A DNA stretch of 64,000 bases. Origin: Prunus persica. Taxonomy: Eukaryota; Streptophyta; Magnoliopsida; Rosales; Rosaceae. The notes below the pieces were generated by a model. It was given only the letters and a program-made list of their open reading frames with translations, did no database searches and was not told where the DNA came from. Location of the stretch: NCBI RefSeq assembly GCF_000346465.2, contig NC_034009.1, positions 10,780,186-10,844,185 on the forward strand. The letters run 5' to 3'. Position numbers and translations under genes: made by a program. Of this stretch, positions 23,020-33,140 are shown piece by piece (the stretch's first letter is position 1; each line of letters begins with the position of its first letter).

Positions 23020-25352
23020 TGTTGGCGTGACTTGTGGATATTGACTTACTTTCCTTACACACTAAGAATTCCTATTATAATTGTAATTGATTTACTTTAA
23101 TTCCTGATTTCCTACTGCAAATAGATTTAGGAATTTATTATTTACTTGCCCATTCAGGTTTCGTTGTATTATAAATATGACCTCCTACAAGGAGAATAAT
23201 ACACAGAAAATTCCCACAAACAAATATTCTCTCATAGTTTTCATATTTTAGCATGCGCAAAGATATTTCTGATCCGAGTCTCACACTTACAGACAATACA
23301 GAACAACAAGATGAAGACCCCTCCTCTAACTCAACAGTACCAATAGACCAATCTCTTGAGAATATCCTTGAGGTAACTACTCCTACTAGACTTGTGCATT
23401 TAGATGATAAAACTATTGGATATCAATTACCTTTCAGGCAAAATCGTAGGAAGCCACCAAACCGTTATTCACCTGATATTGGCAAGACATCCAAGTATCC
23501 AATTGCAAATCATGTATCCACTGAGAAGCTGTCTGAACCACTTAAGGCTTTTGTGCATCAGTTGTCTGCTATCCATATTCCAACCAAGGTCTCTGAAGCA
23601 TTGAAAGATCCTAAGTGGGTCCAAGCTATAAAAGAGGAGATGAAAGCCCTTGAGAAAAATCAGACTTGGACATTGGAGATTATACCAGAGGAAAAAAGAC
23701 TATCGGATGTAGATGGGTGTTTACTATAAAACACAATGCAGATGGATCTATCGAGCGATACAAGGCAAGACTTGTGGCAAAAGGGTACACACAGACCTAT
23801 GGTATAGACTATGAAGAAACCTTTGCTCCCGTTGCAAAGTTAAACACCGTCAGAGTCTTATTGTCCCTTGCAGCTAATTTAGATTGGCCACTACACCAGT
23901 TTGATGTAAAGAATGCTTTTCTACATGGCGAACTCACGGAGGAGGTGTACATGGACATTCCTCCTGGATATAATACTACTCAGACTGGAACAGTTTGCAG
24001 GTTACGAAAAGCATTGTATGGATTGAAACAGTCACCACGTGCATGGTTTGGACGGTTCACCATGGCAATGAAGAATAATGGTTTCAAACAGTGCAACTCA
24101 GATCATACTTTGTTCTTGAAACATCGAAAAGGGAAGGTAACAGCATTAATAATTTATGTTGATGATATGATTATTACTGGGAATGATAAACAGGAAATAT
24201 CATAGCTACAAGACTATCTGGCTACGGAGTTTGAGATGAAGAATCTAGGTGGACTCAAGTATTTCTTGGGAATTGAGGTGGCTCGATCGCAGCAAGGCAT
24301 ATTTCTCTCTCAAAGGAAATATGTCTTAGACTTGTTGACAGACACAGGAATGCTAGATTGTAAACCTGCGGACACTCCTATTATTCAGAATCATCATCTT
24401 GGAGAATATCCGGATCAAGTTCCAACTAACAAAGAAAGATACCAAAGGTTAGTGGGAAGATTGATCTATTTGTCACATACTCGACCAGACATTGCTTATG
24501 CGGTGAGCGTTGTCAGTCAATTTATGCACTCTCCAAGTGAAGACCATATGAATGCAGTTCTTCGGATACTTAGATATTTGAAGTCTGCACCTGGAAAAGG
24601 ACTTATGTTCTCAAAGCATGGTCATCTAAATATTGATGGTTATTCAGATGCAGATTGGGCAGGTAATGTAACAGATAGAAAATCCACATCGGGTTACTTC
24701 ACATTCGTGGGAGGTAATTTGGTGACATGGAGAAGCAAGAAACAGAATGTAGTAGCTTTATCCAGTGCAGAAGCCGAGTTCAGAGGCATGACTAAAGGGA
24801 TTTGTGAACTTCTTTGGTTAAGAAAGTTGCTTACTGAACTTGGGTATAAACCTACATCCACAATGAATCTCTTTTGTGATAACAAGGCTGCTATAGCCAT
24901 TGCACAGAATCCGGTTCAGCATGATCGTACTAAACATGTTGAGGTGGATCGACACTTCATCAAACAAAAGCTTGAGGCTAAAGTGTTTCAGTTTCCTTTT
25001 GTGAAATCCGAGGATCAATTGGCGGATATTTTGACAAAGGCGATTTCCAGTAAAGCATTCCACAATTCACTAGATCAGTTGGGCATTGGCGACATCTATG
25101 CACCAACGTGAGGGGGAGTGTTGGCGTGACTTGTGGATATTGACTTACTTTCCTTACACAGTAAGAATTCCTATTATAATTGTAATTGATTTACTTTAAT
25201 TCCTGATTTCCTACTGCAAATAGATTTAGGAATTTATTATTTACTTGCTCATTCAGGTTTCGTTGTATTATAAATATGACCTCCTACAAGGAGAAGAATA
25301 CATAGAAAATTCCCACAAACAAATATTCTCTCATAGTTTTCATATTTTAGCA
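23020..25352 (+). mobile_element. internally deleted Copia LTR retrotransposon
   Basis: The LTRs are 23020-23253 and 25119-25352, 234 bp each, TG...CA. They differ at four positions by eye, so the insertion is young. The 5-bp duplication ATACC lies at 23015-23019 and 25353-25357. A purine tract GAGGGGGAG precedes the right LTR. No tRNA primer-binding sequence follows the left LTR, and gag, protease and most of integrase are absent. The interior holds only reverse transcriptase and RNase H. Complete ends with a missing 5' half suggest a non-autonomous derivative that used proteins from a relative. Confidence 0.95.
23254..25111 (+). pseudogene. Copia reverse transcriptase-RNase H, broken
   Basis: The region begins with the linker before the RT (PPNRYSP...; ALKDPKWVQAIKEEMKALE). 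The RT domain follows (WVFTIKHNADGSIERYKARL, FAPVAKL, QFDVKNAFLHGEL, the YVDD catalytic box at about 24160), then RNase H (DADWAGN, STSGYF, ALSSAEAEF, FCDNKAAIAIA, KHVEVDRHFIK). Two lesions are visible: a one-base frameshift in the A run near 23691-23696, and an in-frame TAG at 24203-24205. Both parts otherwise read well, in keeping with a recent insertion. A full polyprotein of this family is three to four times as long. Confidence 0.93.
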
Positions 25353-25622
25353 ATACCTACCGGAATCCATGGCCAGCCGGGAGGATTCTAAAGGCAATCA
25401 TGTGGCCAACGTTGGCTTGGTCGTTTTACAGGAGGATACTCACCTAAAAATACGGTTTTGTCCATCGATTTCACTGAATAATATACATACTTTGACGGAT
25501 AGACCATCTTGGTACAAAATAAAAAGTTTAAGGATGTTTGAATTGAAAATTTTAGTTGGTGGACTAAAATGATACTGGTGCAATAGTTAGAGGACCATTT
25601 AGGTTATTAACCCTTAATTATA

Positions 25623-25873
25623 TATATTCGACTCATTGCGACTCTTCATATTCTTGATTAGTTAAGTTTTGAAATAATTTAATTGTGAATCTCTACTACA
25701 CAATTAATAGATGATTATATTTTTAAAATATTCGTAAAAAGCCATTAAATTTATTTGATACACCACGTGACATAAAATTCATCAAATTTTATTGTCATCA
25801 TAAAATTCATCAAATTTTATTGTCATGACTCACGTTTATGGTAAGACTTTGATTCTTGCATTTCTCATCTTTT
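25623..25873. repeat. 28-bp tandem repeat in the spacer after the Mutator-like element
   Basis: The unit cataaaattcatcaaatttt... occurs twice in tandem at about 25768-25826. The rest of the spacer shows nothing recognisable. Confidence 0.6.
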
Positions 25874-26262
25874 AACAAAACAAATAATTGCAAACTGACC
25901 GCTCTAAAGAAAATGTGGAACACATTCGCGTCTTTAACAATGGTGGCGTAACACGAGATTGGGCCATGCTACTTATTATTTACTATAAATAAATAAATAA
26001 AATAAAAAAAACGAAAATGAAAAAAATCGAAACAAATATCTGGTTTCATAAAATAACAAAATATGGTGCGGCAGGTGGGTGCTAAAATTGACCACTATTG
26101 GCGGACGGGAAGGATTCTGTGAAGTGAAAATAGAAAGGCAGGGCTTCCGTTGCCCACCCGACTATCTAGCTGGCCCACAAAAACACCGCCCACCAAAATA
26201 TAATATCTCCCTCCCTCTTCTTTCTTACAGGTCGCCGCTGTCTATTTTCTCTCTCTGCCCCC
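25874..26262 (+). promoter_or_regulatory. promoter/leader block duplicated upstream of two genes (copy 2)
   Basis: Copy of 12194-12524, here just upstream of the mitochondrial carrier gene. It contains extra segments relative to copy 1, for example around aatggtggcgtaac and gcggcaggtgggtgc. These are either insertions here or deletions in copy 1. The end again runs into a CT-rich leader. Confidence 0.8.
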
Positions 26263-26565
26263 TCCCTCTCTCTGCTCTCTCAATCCAATAAGGCGGCAAA
26301 AGGCAATTTAATGGTGCCCCCACTCTCTTCATTGCCGGTTTTGCCCTCTCCAGGTTCCTCTCTCTTTTCAACTTTACCTTTTTTTGCGTATTATTTCCTC
26401 ATTGGAACCCTAATCATCTAGCAGGTTCTTGGATTTTGTTAATGTGCTCGTCGATTTTGCTTTTGGAATTGGATTTTTGGTGTTTCAACTGAATTGCATT
26501 TGAACGGTATTGATTTGTTAGGTGATAAAGCTTAGATTTTTTACCTGAGGGAGGTTTTGTTGGCA

Positions 26566-29500
26566 ATGGAAGAGACAGGGCAGCTCAAGCGAGCTTTCAT
26601 TGATGCTACAGCGGGTTTAATCGCGGGTGGTATATCGCGAACAGTTACATCGCCGCTCGACGTTATTAAGATTAGATTCCAGGTCCGTGAAACTTAGCAG
26701 TTAGTAATTTTTGCAGTTTCTGAGCATTGCCTTGTTTTTTACTGTAGAAAATCCATATTTTTGTTTTTGTATTTGTAAGTTATGCATAAGTTGACTTGGT
26801 AAAATGAAAGTGAGAAAAAAGGATATTTGTTGAGCAAAATGTAGTGGGTTTTGGGAATGTTTATTTATCAATTTGGAGTTTGGGGTATGCTTATTTCCGG
26901 TCTATATTTTAAAGGTTGGTGGTGAATTGAAGAAATTGTTCTTTGTTTTGGTTGATAGGTTCAACTGGAGCCCACCACTTCATGGGCTTTGCTTCGTAAA
27001 AATTTGTCTCAACCGTCAAAATATACTGGGATGTTGCAGGCAACAAGGGATATTTTCAGAGAGGAAGGCTTACCGGTACAGTGAATCAATTTCTAATCAT
27101 GGAACTTGCAATGTAATCATTATCCACTTGCTCCTTGTGGCATTCTATAGAAGGAGATTTCATTCTGTTTTGCAAGGAAATTTACGTTTTCTCTAAATTT
27201 TATTCTGAGAATTTCTTATGACAGGGCTTTTGGCGTGGCAATGTCCCAGCTCTACTTATGGTTATGCCGTATACCGCTATACAATTTGCTGTGTTACACC
27301 AGTTGAAAACATTTGCTGCTGGTTCCTCCAAGACAGGTACTTTGAGAATAGTCAATATCTTCTCCTTCGATGTTATCTTATGTGAAGTCTTCACTTCACT
27401 GGAATACTAATTTCAATAGTACGTGATTCTAGCAAGGGTATGGTAACTGGGACTCAACATTTGTTTGAAACCCTTGGACTCAACTTTGGATGTCGTTATA
27501 TCTGATGTTCCCCCATTTTCTTATATGTCGTGATTGTTTGTTTGTTTGTTCTGATGCAGAGGATCACATATATTTGAGTCCTTATTTGTCTTACATCAGT
27601 GGAGCATTAGCAGGTTGTGCAGCCACTGTCGGATCATATCCATTTGATCTTCTAAGAACCTTATTAGCTTCACAGGGCGAACCTAAGGTATAGAACTCCA
27701 GCTAATGCATTGAATTATTATTAAGTGTGTGCGTGTATGTGTGTACATTAACTTTCAAACTGGTTTTCACTATCCATGACTGCAACCGCAAATCTGAGAG
27801 CATAGGAGTTAGTGTTAGAATCTTAGATCCATGTTATTCTTTTTAATTTCTTACAAAGTTCTGCATCTTACAGTAAATGAGCTGTCCTTTATGCAATCAG
27901 AAGCTTTGAAAAGTGCTTAATATCAAGTGTTCTAAATTGCTTTCTTGTCTACCATGGGTAATTCTACTGCTTTTCATATATTAATGGCCGAAGTTTCAAA
28001 CTTGATGCTGTAGCTTATTTATGGATTGGATAGTTCTTGGCGTGGTGGTCTTGAGAATTTGCTGAGGGCAAGCTTGGTTGGTTTGACCAAGCTTGGGTTG
28101 AGACCCTGGTGCATGACTGTATATTAATTGCAAAAAGAATTGGTTGACCGAGACATTCGACACACTTTTGGGATTTAGGCAGGCCTGGTGGGCCTCTTTT
28201 TTGCAGGCCTATTATGTCTTTCAGAGGATTTGGTTTGCATACAGCTTTTAGACTACACAACCTTTAGCGGGTCATTTTTGTTTTTCACTATGAGGTTTCT
28301 TTGGGGTTTCGTGTAATTGTGAAGTAATTAAAGCTATATTACCAATAAATATTAGTACCCTAACTCAAGCCATCTTTAAAATTGGTTTCTGCGAAAACAC
28401 CAATGTGAAGAGTTCTTTGGCATAATAGGACCGTACTAATATTTTACCTTGATTTAGGTGTATCCAACTATGAGGACTGCATTGGTGGAAATAGTTAAAA
28501 CTCGTGGATTTCGAGGATTGTATGCTGGATTGTCGCCAACACTGGTTGAGATTATTCCTTATGCAGGCTTGCAATTTGGTACATATGACACGTTTAAGCG
28601 CTGGACCATGGTAAGGTTCTGGTTCTGCTGTATCATTTTCCTTTCTGTGGGTATGAAGTAGATAACTTTATGTCCCCATGCCTTGATGGGATGGGACTAT
28701 ATCTTTTAGACTAGGTAATCAGATTTGTAAATGTTTTGGTTGATATCAGCTTTGTATGTATATGCTGTGTGCACGTGCTTTCAAACTCACCATGATTTGA
28801 AGTTCAATAGCTAGTTGTAAAACATGACAGTTTTAATACTTGAATTCAAATAGTGTCAGTAATTGGAATAAAATTGTCCATCGCTTCCAATATGTATTTG
28901 TGTTGTGAGGAGGGTTCTTAGATTGAGGAACATATTTTGCAGCATGTTTCTTTCTGCTTAATGCACAACCTATTTGACAACAGTAGCCAGTCATAGTAAG
29001 ATTTCACGTATTTTGTTGTGTTCATTGTAGACATGGAACCTGTATAGATCCTCCAATACAAACTTACAAAGTAGAGAAGATGGTCTCTCAAGCTTTCAGC
29101 TTTTCCTCTGTGGTCTAGCAGCTGGGACATGTGCCAAACTTGTCTGTCATCCACTTGATGTGGTCAAGAAAAGATTCCAGGTAGATATTTAGACGTCCTG
29201 AGCTCTGTCTCTACTTCTAGAACTTTCAGTTAATCTGGATTTTCATGCTGTTTAGCAATCATCCCCGAAGAATACATCGGAAGGGAAATGTAGATCAAAA
29301 TGCCTTCATGTTAATGCAATGAGGTTGGTTATATGAATCTTCTTGTTCTATCCCTGCAGATTGAAGGACTACAGAGGCACCCAAGATATGGGGCTCGAGT
29401 AGAGCATCGTGCTTACCGAAACATGTTTGATGCCTTGCGAAGAATATTGCAGAAGGAGGGCTGGGCTGGTCTTTATAAGGGAATAGTTCCATCGACGGTC

Positions 29501-29578
29501 AAGGCCGCTCCTGCTGGCGCTGTAACATTTGTGGCTTATGAATATACATCAGACTGGTTAGAGTCTGCATTGACTTGA
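26566..29578 (+). CDS. mitochondrial thiamine pyrophosphate carrier (SLC25 family)
   Basis: Seven exons (26566-26682, 26959-27075, 27225-27336, 27560-27687, 28458-28610, 29031-29180, 29360-29578) join in frame to 331 residues. Mitochondrial carriers have three repeats of about 100 residues, each with two membrane helices. The three signature motifs are [20 protein letters not shown] and [10 protein letters not shown], and the matrix-side motifs [20 protein letters not shown] and EGWAGLYKG follow them. The start [20 protein letters not shown] matches plant TPP carriers. These import thiamine pyrophosphate, made in the cytosol, across the inner membrane for pyruvate and 2-oxoglutarate dehydrogenases. 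All introns follow GT-AG. The upstream block is shared with the coiled-coil gene at 12692. Substrate is inferred from family resemblance. Confidence 0.92.
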
Positions 29579-30141
29579 TCGAACCGTTCACTTTTAGTTT
29601 CAGATATTATTTTTGGATTATGCGATTCTTTTGTCCTTCGAGACCTTACAAAGCCCTCCTCAAAGGAAAGGAAGTGGGCACATTATTTTTGTCACGACTA
29701 CAGGCCATAAGATTGTAATTAGACAGCAAAATGTTTGAAGATGAAAGTTGAGATTTGGAGCACCAAGATTTTTGCATCAGCATTTTAAGTCATGATTGAA
29801 TTGTTTCTTTTTGTTTTTCTCTTGGAAATTAGCTGGTTACTTACTACCTCAAAATGAACTTATAAAACAAAATAAAACTTTCCCATAACATGAAACAGAT
29901 TCTCAATTTGTGTTCAAATCAAATACCTCAACAAAAGTTATATAAGTTTGGTAATTGCCTTTCTCAGAACCCAAATGCTAGGTACAAAATTTCCTACATG
30001 TTACAGATGCTGCCAAAGTATAGATTCTCTGATATTTTCATATCTGTATGCGAGCCAGTTTTATTCAACAGAATACCCAACCAGTAGTGCCAGTGATGAA
30101 AGGAGAATGGTAGACACCAAAGTTATCTGCCCGTGTCTTCT

Positions 30142-31007
30142 TCAAGGATTGTTCTTCTGTTTGCTGCTGTCCTCTGGGGGCAGTGACACAAACTGCAAGA
30201 TCCTCCGAACCTCCGCGACATCAACCCGGAACTTGTCGGCGATTTGGTCCGCCTCCATGGGGCCATTGTGATCCTCAGCCTTGCCCTGATGGAGGAGGAT
30301 TATGTGGCGCAGCTGCGCCACATTCAGAGTTCCTGGAGCAGCCGGCCTCTCCTCGTACCTGCCTGAATCTGGCTTTGTATCTCTCAGCTTTGGTAGAGGC
30401 CTCTTATACTTTTCCACCACAAATGCCTGCAGCACCACAATTACATCAATTACATGACCAAAAGATATAAAATGCAACAATCTAAAAACTAAACTAAAAT
30501 TCAACGACCCAATTGGAGCTACTTAGTTTGAATTTTAACTATTTACAAAACTTAAAATGAGAAATTAAGACAGAGAAACTGACCTCACCCATCTCCAGTT
30601 TTCCTCCGGGCTTTGATTTAATTCTACCCACCATTTGATTAAGCATGGCGTCGTAGCTTGGATCTCGTTCTTCAAGCACATTCTCAACGTTGGCTGCTCC
30701 TGCTTCTGCTTCTGCTGCTGTTGCTGCACTACCATCTTCAGACAAAAACCAACGAAAACGACGCCGTAAATGTAATGAAATTGAGCTGAGAAAAAATGCG
30801 CGTAAAGAGGGAAGGGACAAATTAAGGGCGACAACTTTATATACCAGAATTAAGAGCGTCGCCGGCCTTGGAGATCTCCGCCGATTCGGTGGGGCCCAGA
30901 GGAGGAGGCCGCTTATCGACAACAACGGTCTTTGGCTTCGCCGACGTCGTTTCAATGCTGGAAGAGGGTCGGATTCTTCCAGCAGCTCGGCGAAGTGCCT
31001 GACCCAT
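30142..31007 (-). CDS. NDUFAF4-like complex I assembly factor
   Basis: Three exons on the minus strand (30845-31007, 30584-30735, 30142-30426) join in frame to 199 residues. The start MGQALRRAAGRIRPSSS is basic and Ser-rich, like a short mitochondrial import or myristoylated MG-start sequence. The middle is Ala/Glu-rich, then DPSYDAMLNQMVGRIKSKPGG. The C-terminal part (GTLNVAQLRHIILLHQGKAED, MEADQIADKFRVDVAEVRRILQFVSLPPED) resembles the conserved end of NDUFAF4, an assembly factor of respiratory complex I. The gene model is strong. The functional name rests on limited resemblance remembered for this family and needs a profile search. The gene is convergent with the carrier gene (29578). Confidence 0.7.
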
Positions 31008-31374
31008 TGCCGATTTCTCCTTCGTATTTTCTAATTTCTCCTAAAAATCTTGATTAAATAGAAAAACCCTCTTTAGTTTTTTAATGAATAGAATATAGGG
31101 TTTGGAAAATTGGAACAGGAGGTGGGAGAGCAGAAGATGAAGATGAAGATGAAGTTGAAGAGCAATGGAGATGGAGCAGTAAGTAGTACACACTGGAGTG
31201 GCGCGTGGTGGTCTCCTTATGGACACACGTCTCGCTTCTGCTACTTGGCCTATAGTCCTACACAAGATACCAAAAATTACCATGGCATGCCCCCATTTCT
31301 TTTATTTTTTGCATTTTCGCTCCCTTCTCTCACCTTTCTCGAAATTTTTCCATCTATTTATTTATGTGCACATC

Positions 31375-31424
<50 letters not shown>

Positions 31425-33140
31425 GAGCACATCTTCTTATTTGAAAAACTCAATTTTGAGTTGTTTTATTTGTTCTTGTTTAAATAAAGTTTAGACTATT
31501 ATCTGTATTAAAAAAATAAAAAAATAAAAAAATAAAGTTGGGGTTTTCAAAAAACATTATTTTCGTATTTTAAATTTATTTTCAGTTTTGATTTTCATGT
31601 TCATATGATAGAGCGTTGTGCTTCAAAAGTTTCTTAGGGTTAAATGTTGAAAGTTTGAGAATATTTAGATTAGGTTTAAAAATCAAAATCAGTTTATCAC
31701 TCATTCACATTTTTATACTATTTGAAAACTATTGTTACAAATTACAATTATCGGAACACCTATAGTTTTGGATATTGAACTATAATCGAAACTAAGCTTG
31801 AAGATGATGGGTTTGACATGAAAACCCCAGTTTGAAGGATTAGACTAATGGTGCTAAGGGAATGAAAATGCAACAAACAAACAAAAAAAAAAACCACACA
31901 CGCACTATGTCTATAGGGATGAAAGCGAAAATTCTAATAAACCACATAAAACATCTGCAATTTGACCTAAGAAGAAACTATAACAAACAACAGACTAGAA
32001 AATTGATTTCTGAGGCATGTCCATTTGCTATTTGGTCCCTCCCCCTGTCAATTTTTTTACTTTTTTGTTATGATGTCAAAAAAGAAAACCAAAATTAAAC
32101 TGCTAGATAGCCAAATCAAGAACATGATGACCCATCCAGTACATAACAATCTGCAGAATAGTTGGTTTCACACAAAACAAGCTTGATCTTAAAAATAAAA
32201 CAAAATTAATAGAATTGCATATACAGTTCACCATGTAACATGAGTGATTAAATGGACCAACTCTTCATCAATTTGAAGATATGTTTTAAGGAAGAAAAAA
32301 AATAACTTCACTTTGCATCTCAAAATGTGGGTAGAATGAATTTTCAATGAAATTGTTAGATTCAGCCAACATTATTGATATTATTATTATTTGTAATTTT
32401 GATAAATCAATGAAACTGTAAATGAGGCTTTCACTGTGAACACCAGTAGCCGTGTTCGTTTCTACTAGCATTTTTCTACAAATTAAGGGACAAGGACATT
32501 CATAAACTCCATGCATTCTCTCTGACACTGTAATTTGCAAGGCACTAAACTGTAATAGGGAAACTTAAACGCTCCATTTATCTTCTGCATAACACAAAAC
32601 TCTAATCATTATGGATAATTTCACATGTAAAACGATACGAAATTGTTGTCATCAATCTAAATTCAACCAGAAAGGTTGCTACACTAATATTATCAACTGG
32701 CAAGCATGTGTGCAGACATTTGATCAGAATGCAAGCAATGCAGCAGTCACCTGACTTTCGTTGACATTATGGGTTGGTATTGCAACTGAAAAAATAAAAA
32801 TAAAAAGAAGACAACCACTTTAAAGCAAATTGTACATGAGATACAGTAATGATTTATCAAATGCTGTTGAACTAAGAGTTGAAGGGAAGGCAACTTTTAA
32901 CTCTCATCTTGGCTTTCCAATTCTTGGTGCCGCTTTGTCTGATGTAATGGCTCTTGCAAAGACACTACTAATCCGACTCCCCTATGTGAAATTTGTATGT
33001 AACACCATATACAGTGCAGAAGAAACAAGAGATTGTTAGCTTTGCTGTATATCATAACGGTTATGATAGCAGCCAAAACCAGCAGTCTCTGTTGTATCCA
33101 GAAGCTCCATGCTCAATTTGTAAGTTGGATTTTCAGCAAC
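31008..33140. other. spacer between two minus-strand genes
   Basis: It holds the 5' flank of the NDUFAF4-like gene, a TTA microsatellite (31375-31424), an aaaaaat run near 31508-31535 and the 3' untranslated side of the ELM2-SANT gene. No further gene is recognised. Confidence 0.55.
31375..31424. repeat. (TTA)n microsatellite
   Basis: About 16 uninterrupted TTA units. Confidence 0.95.

Larger units (their letters stand above)
22774..25447 (+). pseudogene. captured legume-lectin-like fragment, split by a Copia element
   Basis: Part 1 is 22774-23019 (82 codons): a signal-peptide-like start (MAAII...FFLVLLLLTPCATPLA), then AFHFPAFQQSD and a NNKGDASSIG stretch recalling the first strands of legume lectin domains. 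Before the insertion the frame ran on without a break into 25358-25447. The join across the empty site reads AVESDTYRNPW, close to the lectin AVEFDT motif. The region normally between the GDA and AVEFDT strands is largely missing, and the frame ends inside the right Mutator repeat. The fragment is therefore rearranged and cannot give a complete lectin. Its source could be a lectin or an L-type lectin receptor kinase gene. Confidence 0.65.
21843..25613. mobile_element. Mutator-like element carrying a lectin gene fragment (Pack-MULE type)
   Basis: The long terminal inverted repeats are about 209 bp each (21843-22051 and about 25405-25613). They start GGGTTAATGAC and end GTTATTAACCC, and match in inverted order through caaaaccgtatttt and gtaaaacga-caagccaa. 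The exact 9-bp duplication TTAATTATA flanks the element at 21834-21842 and 25614-25622. Long TIRs and a 9-bp duplication are the Mutator signature. No mudrA transposase is visible. The interior holds a legume-lectin-like gene fragment and other unassigned sequence (about 22080-22700). A Copia element (23020-25352) has inserted into the lectin part. Without it the element is about 1.43 kb. Confidence 0.9.
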
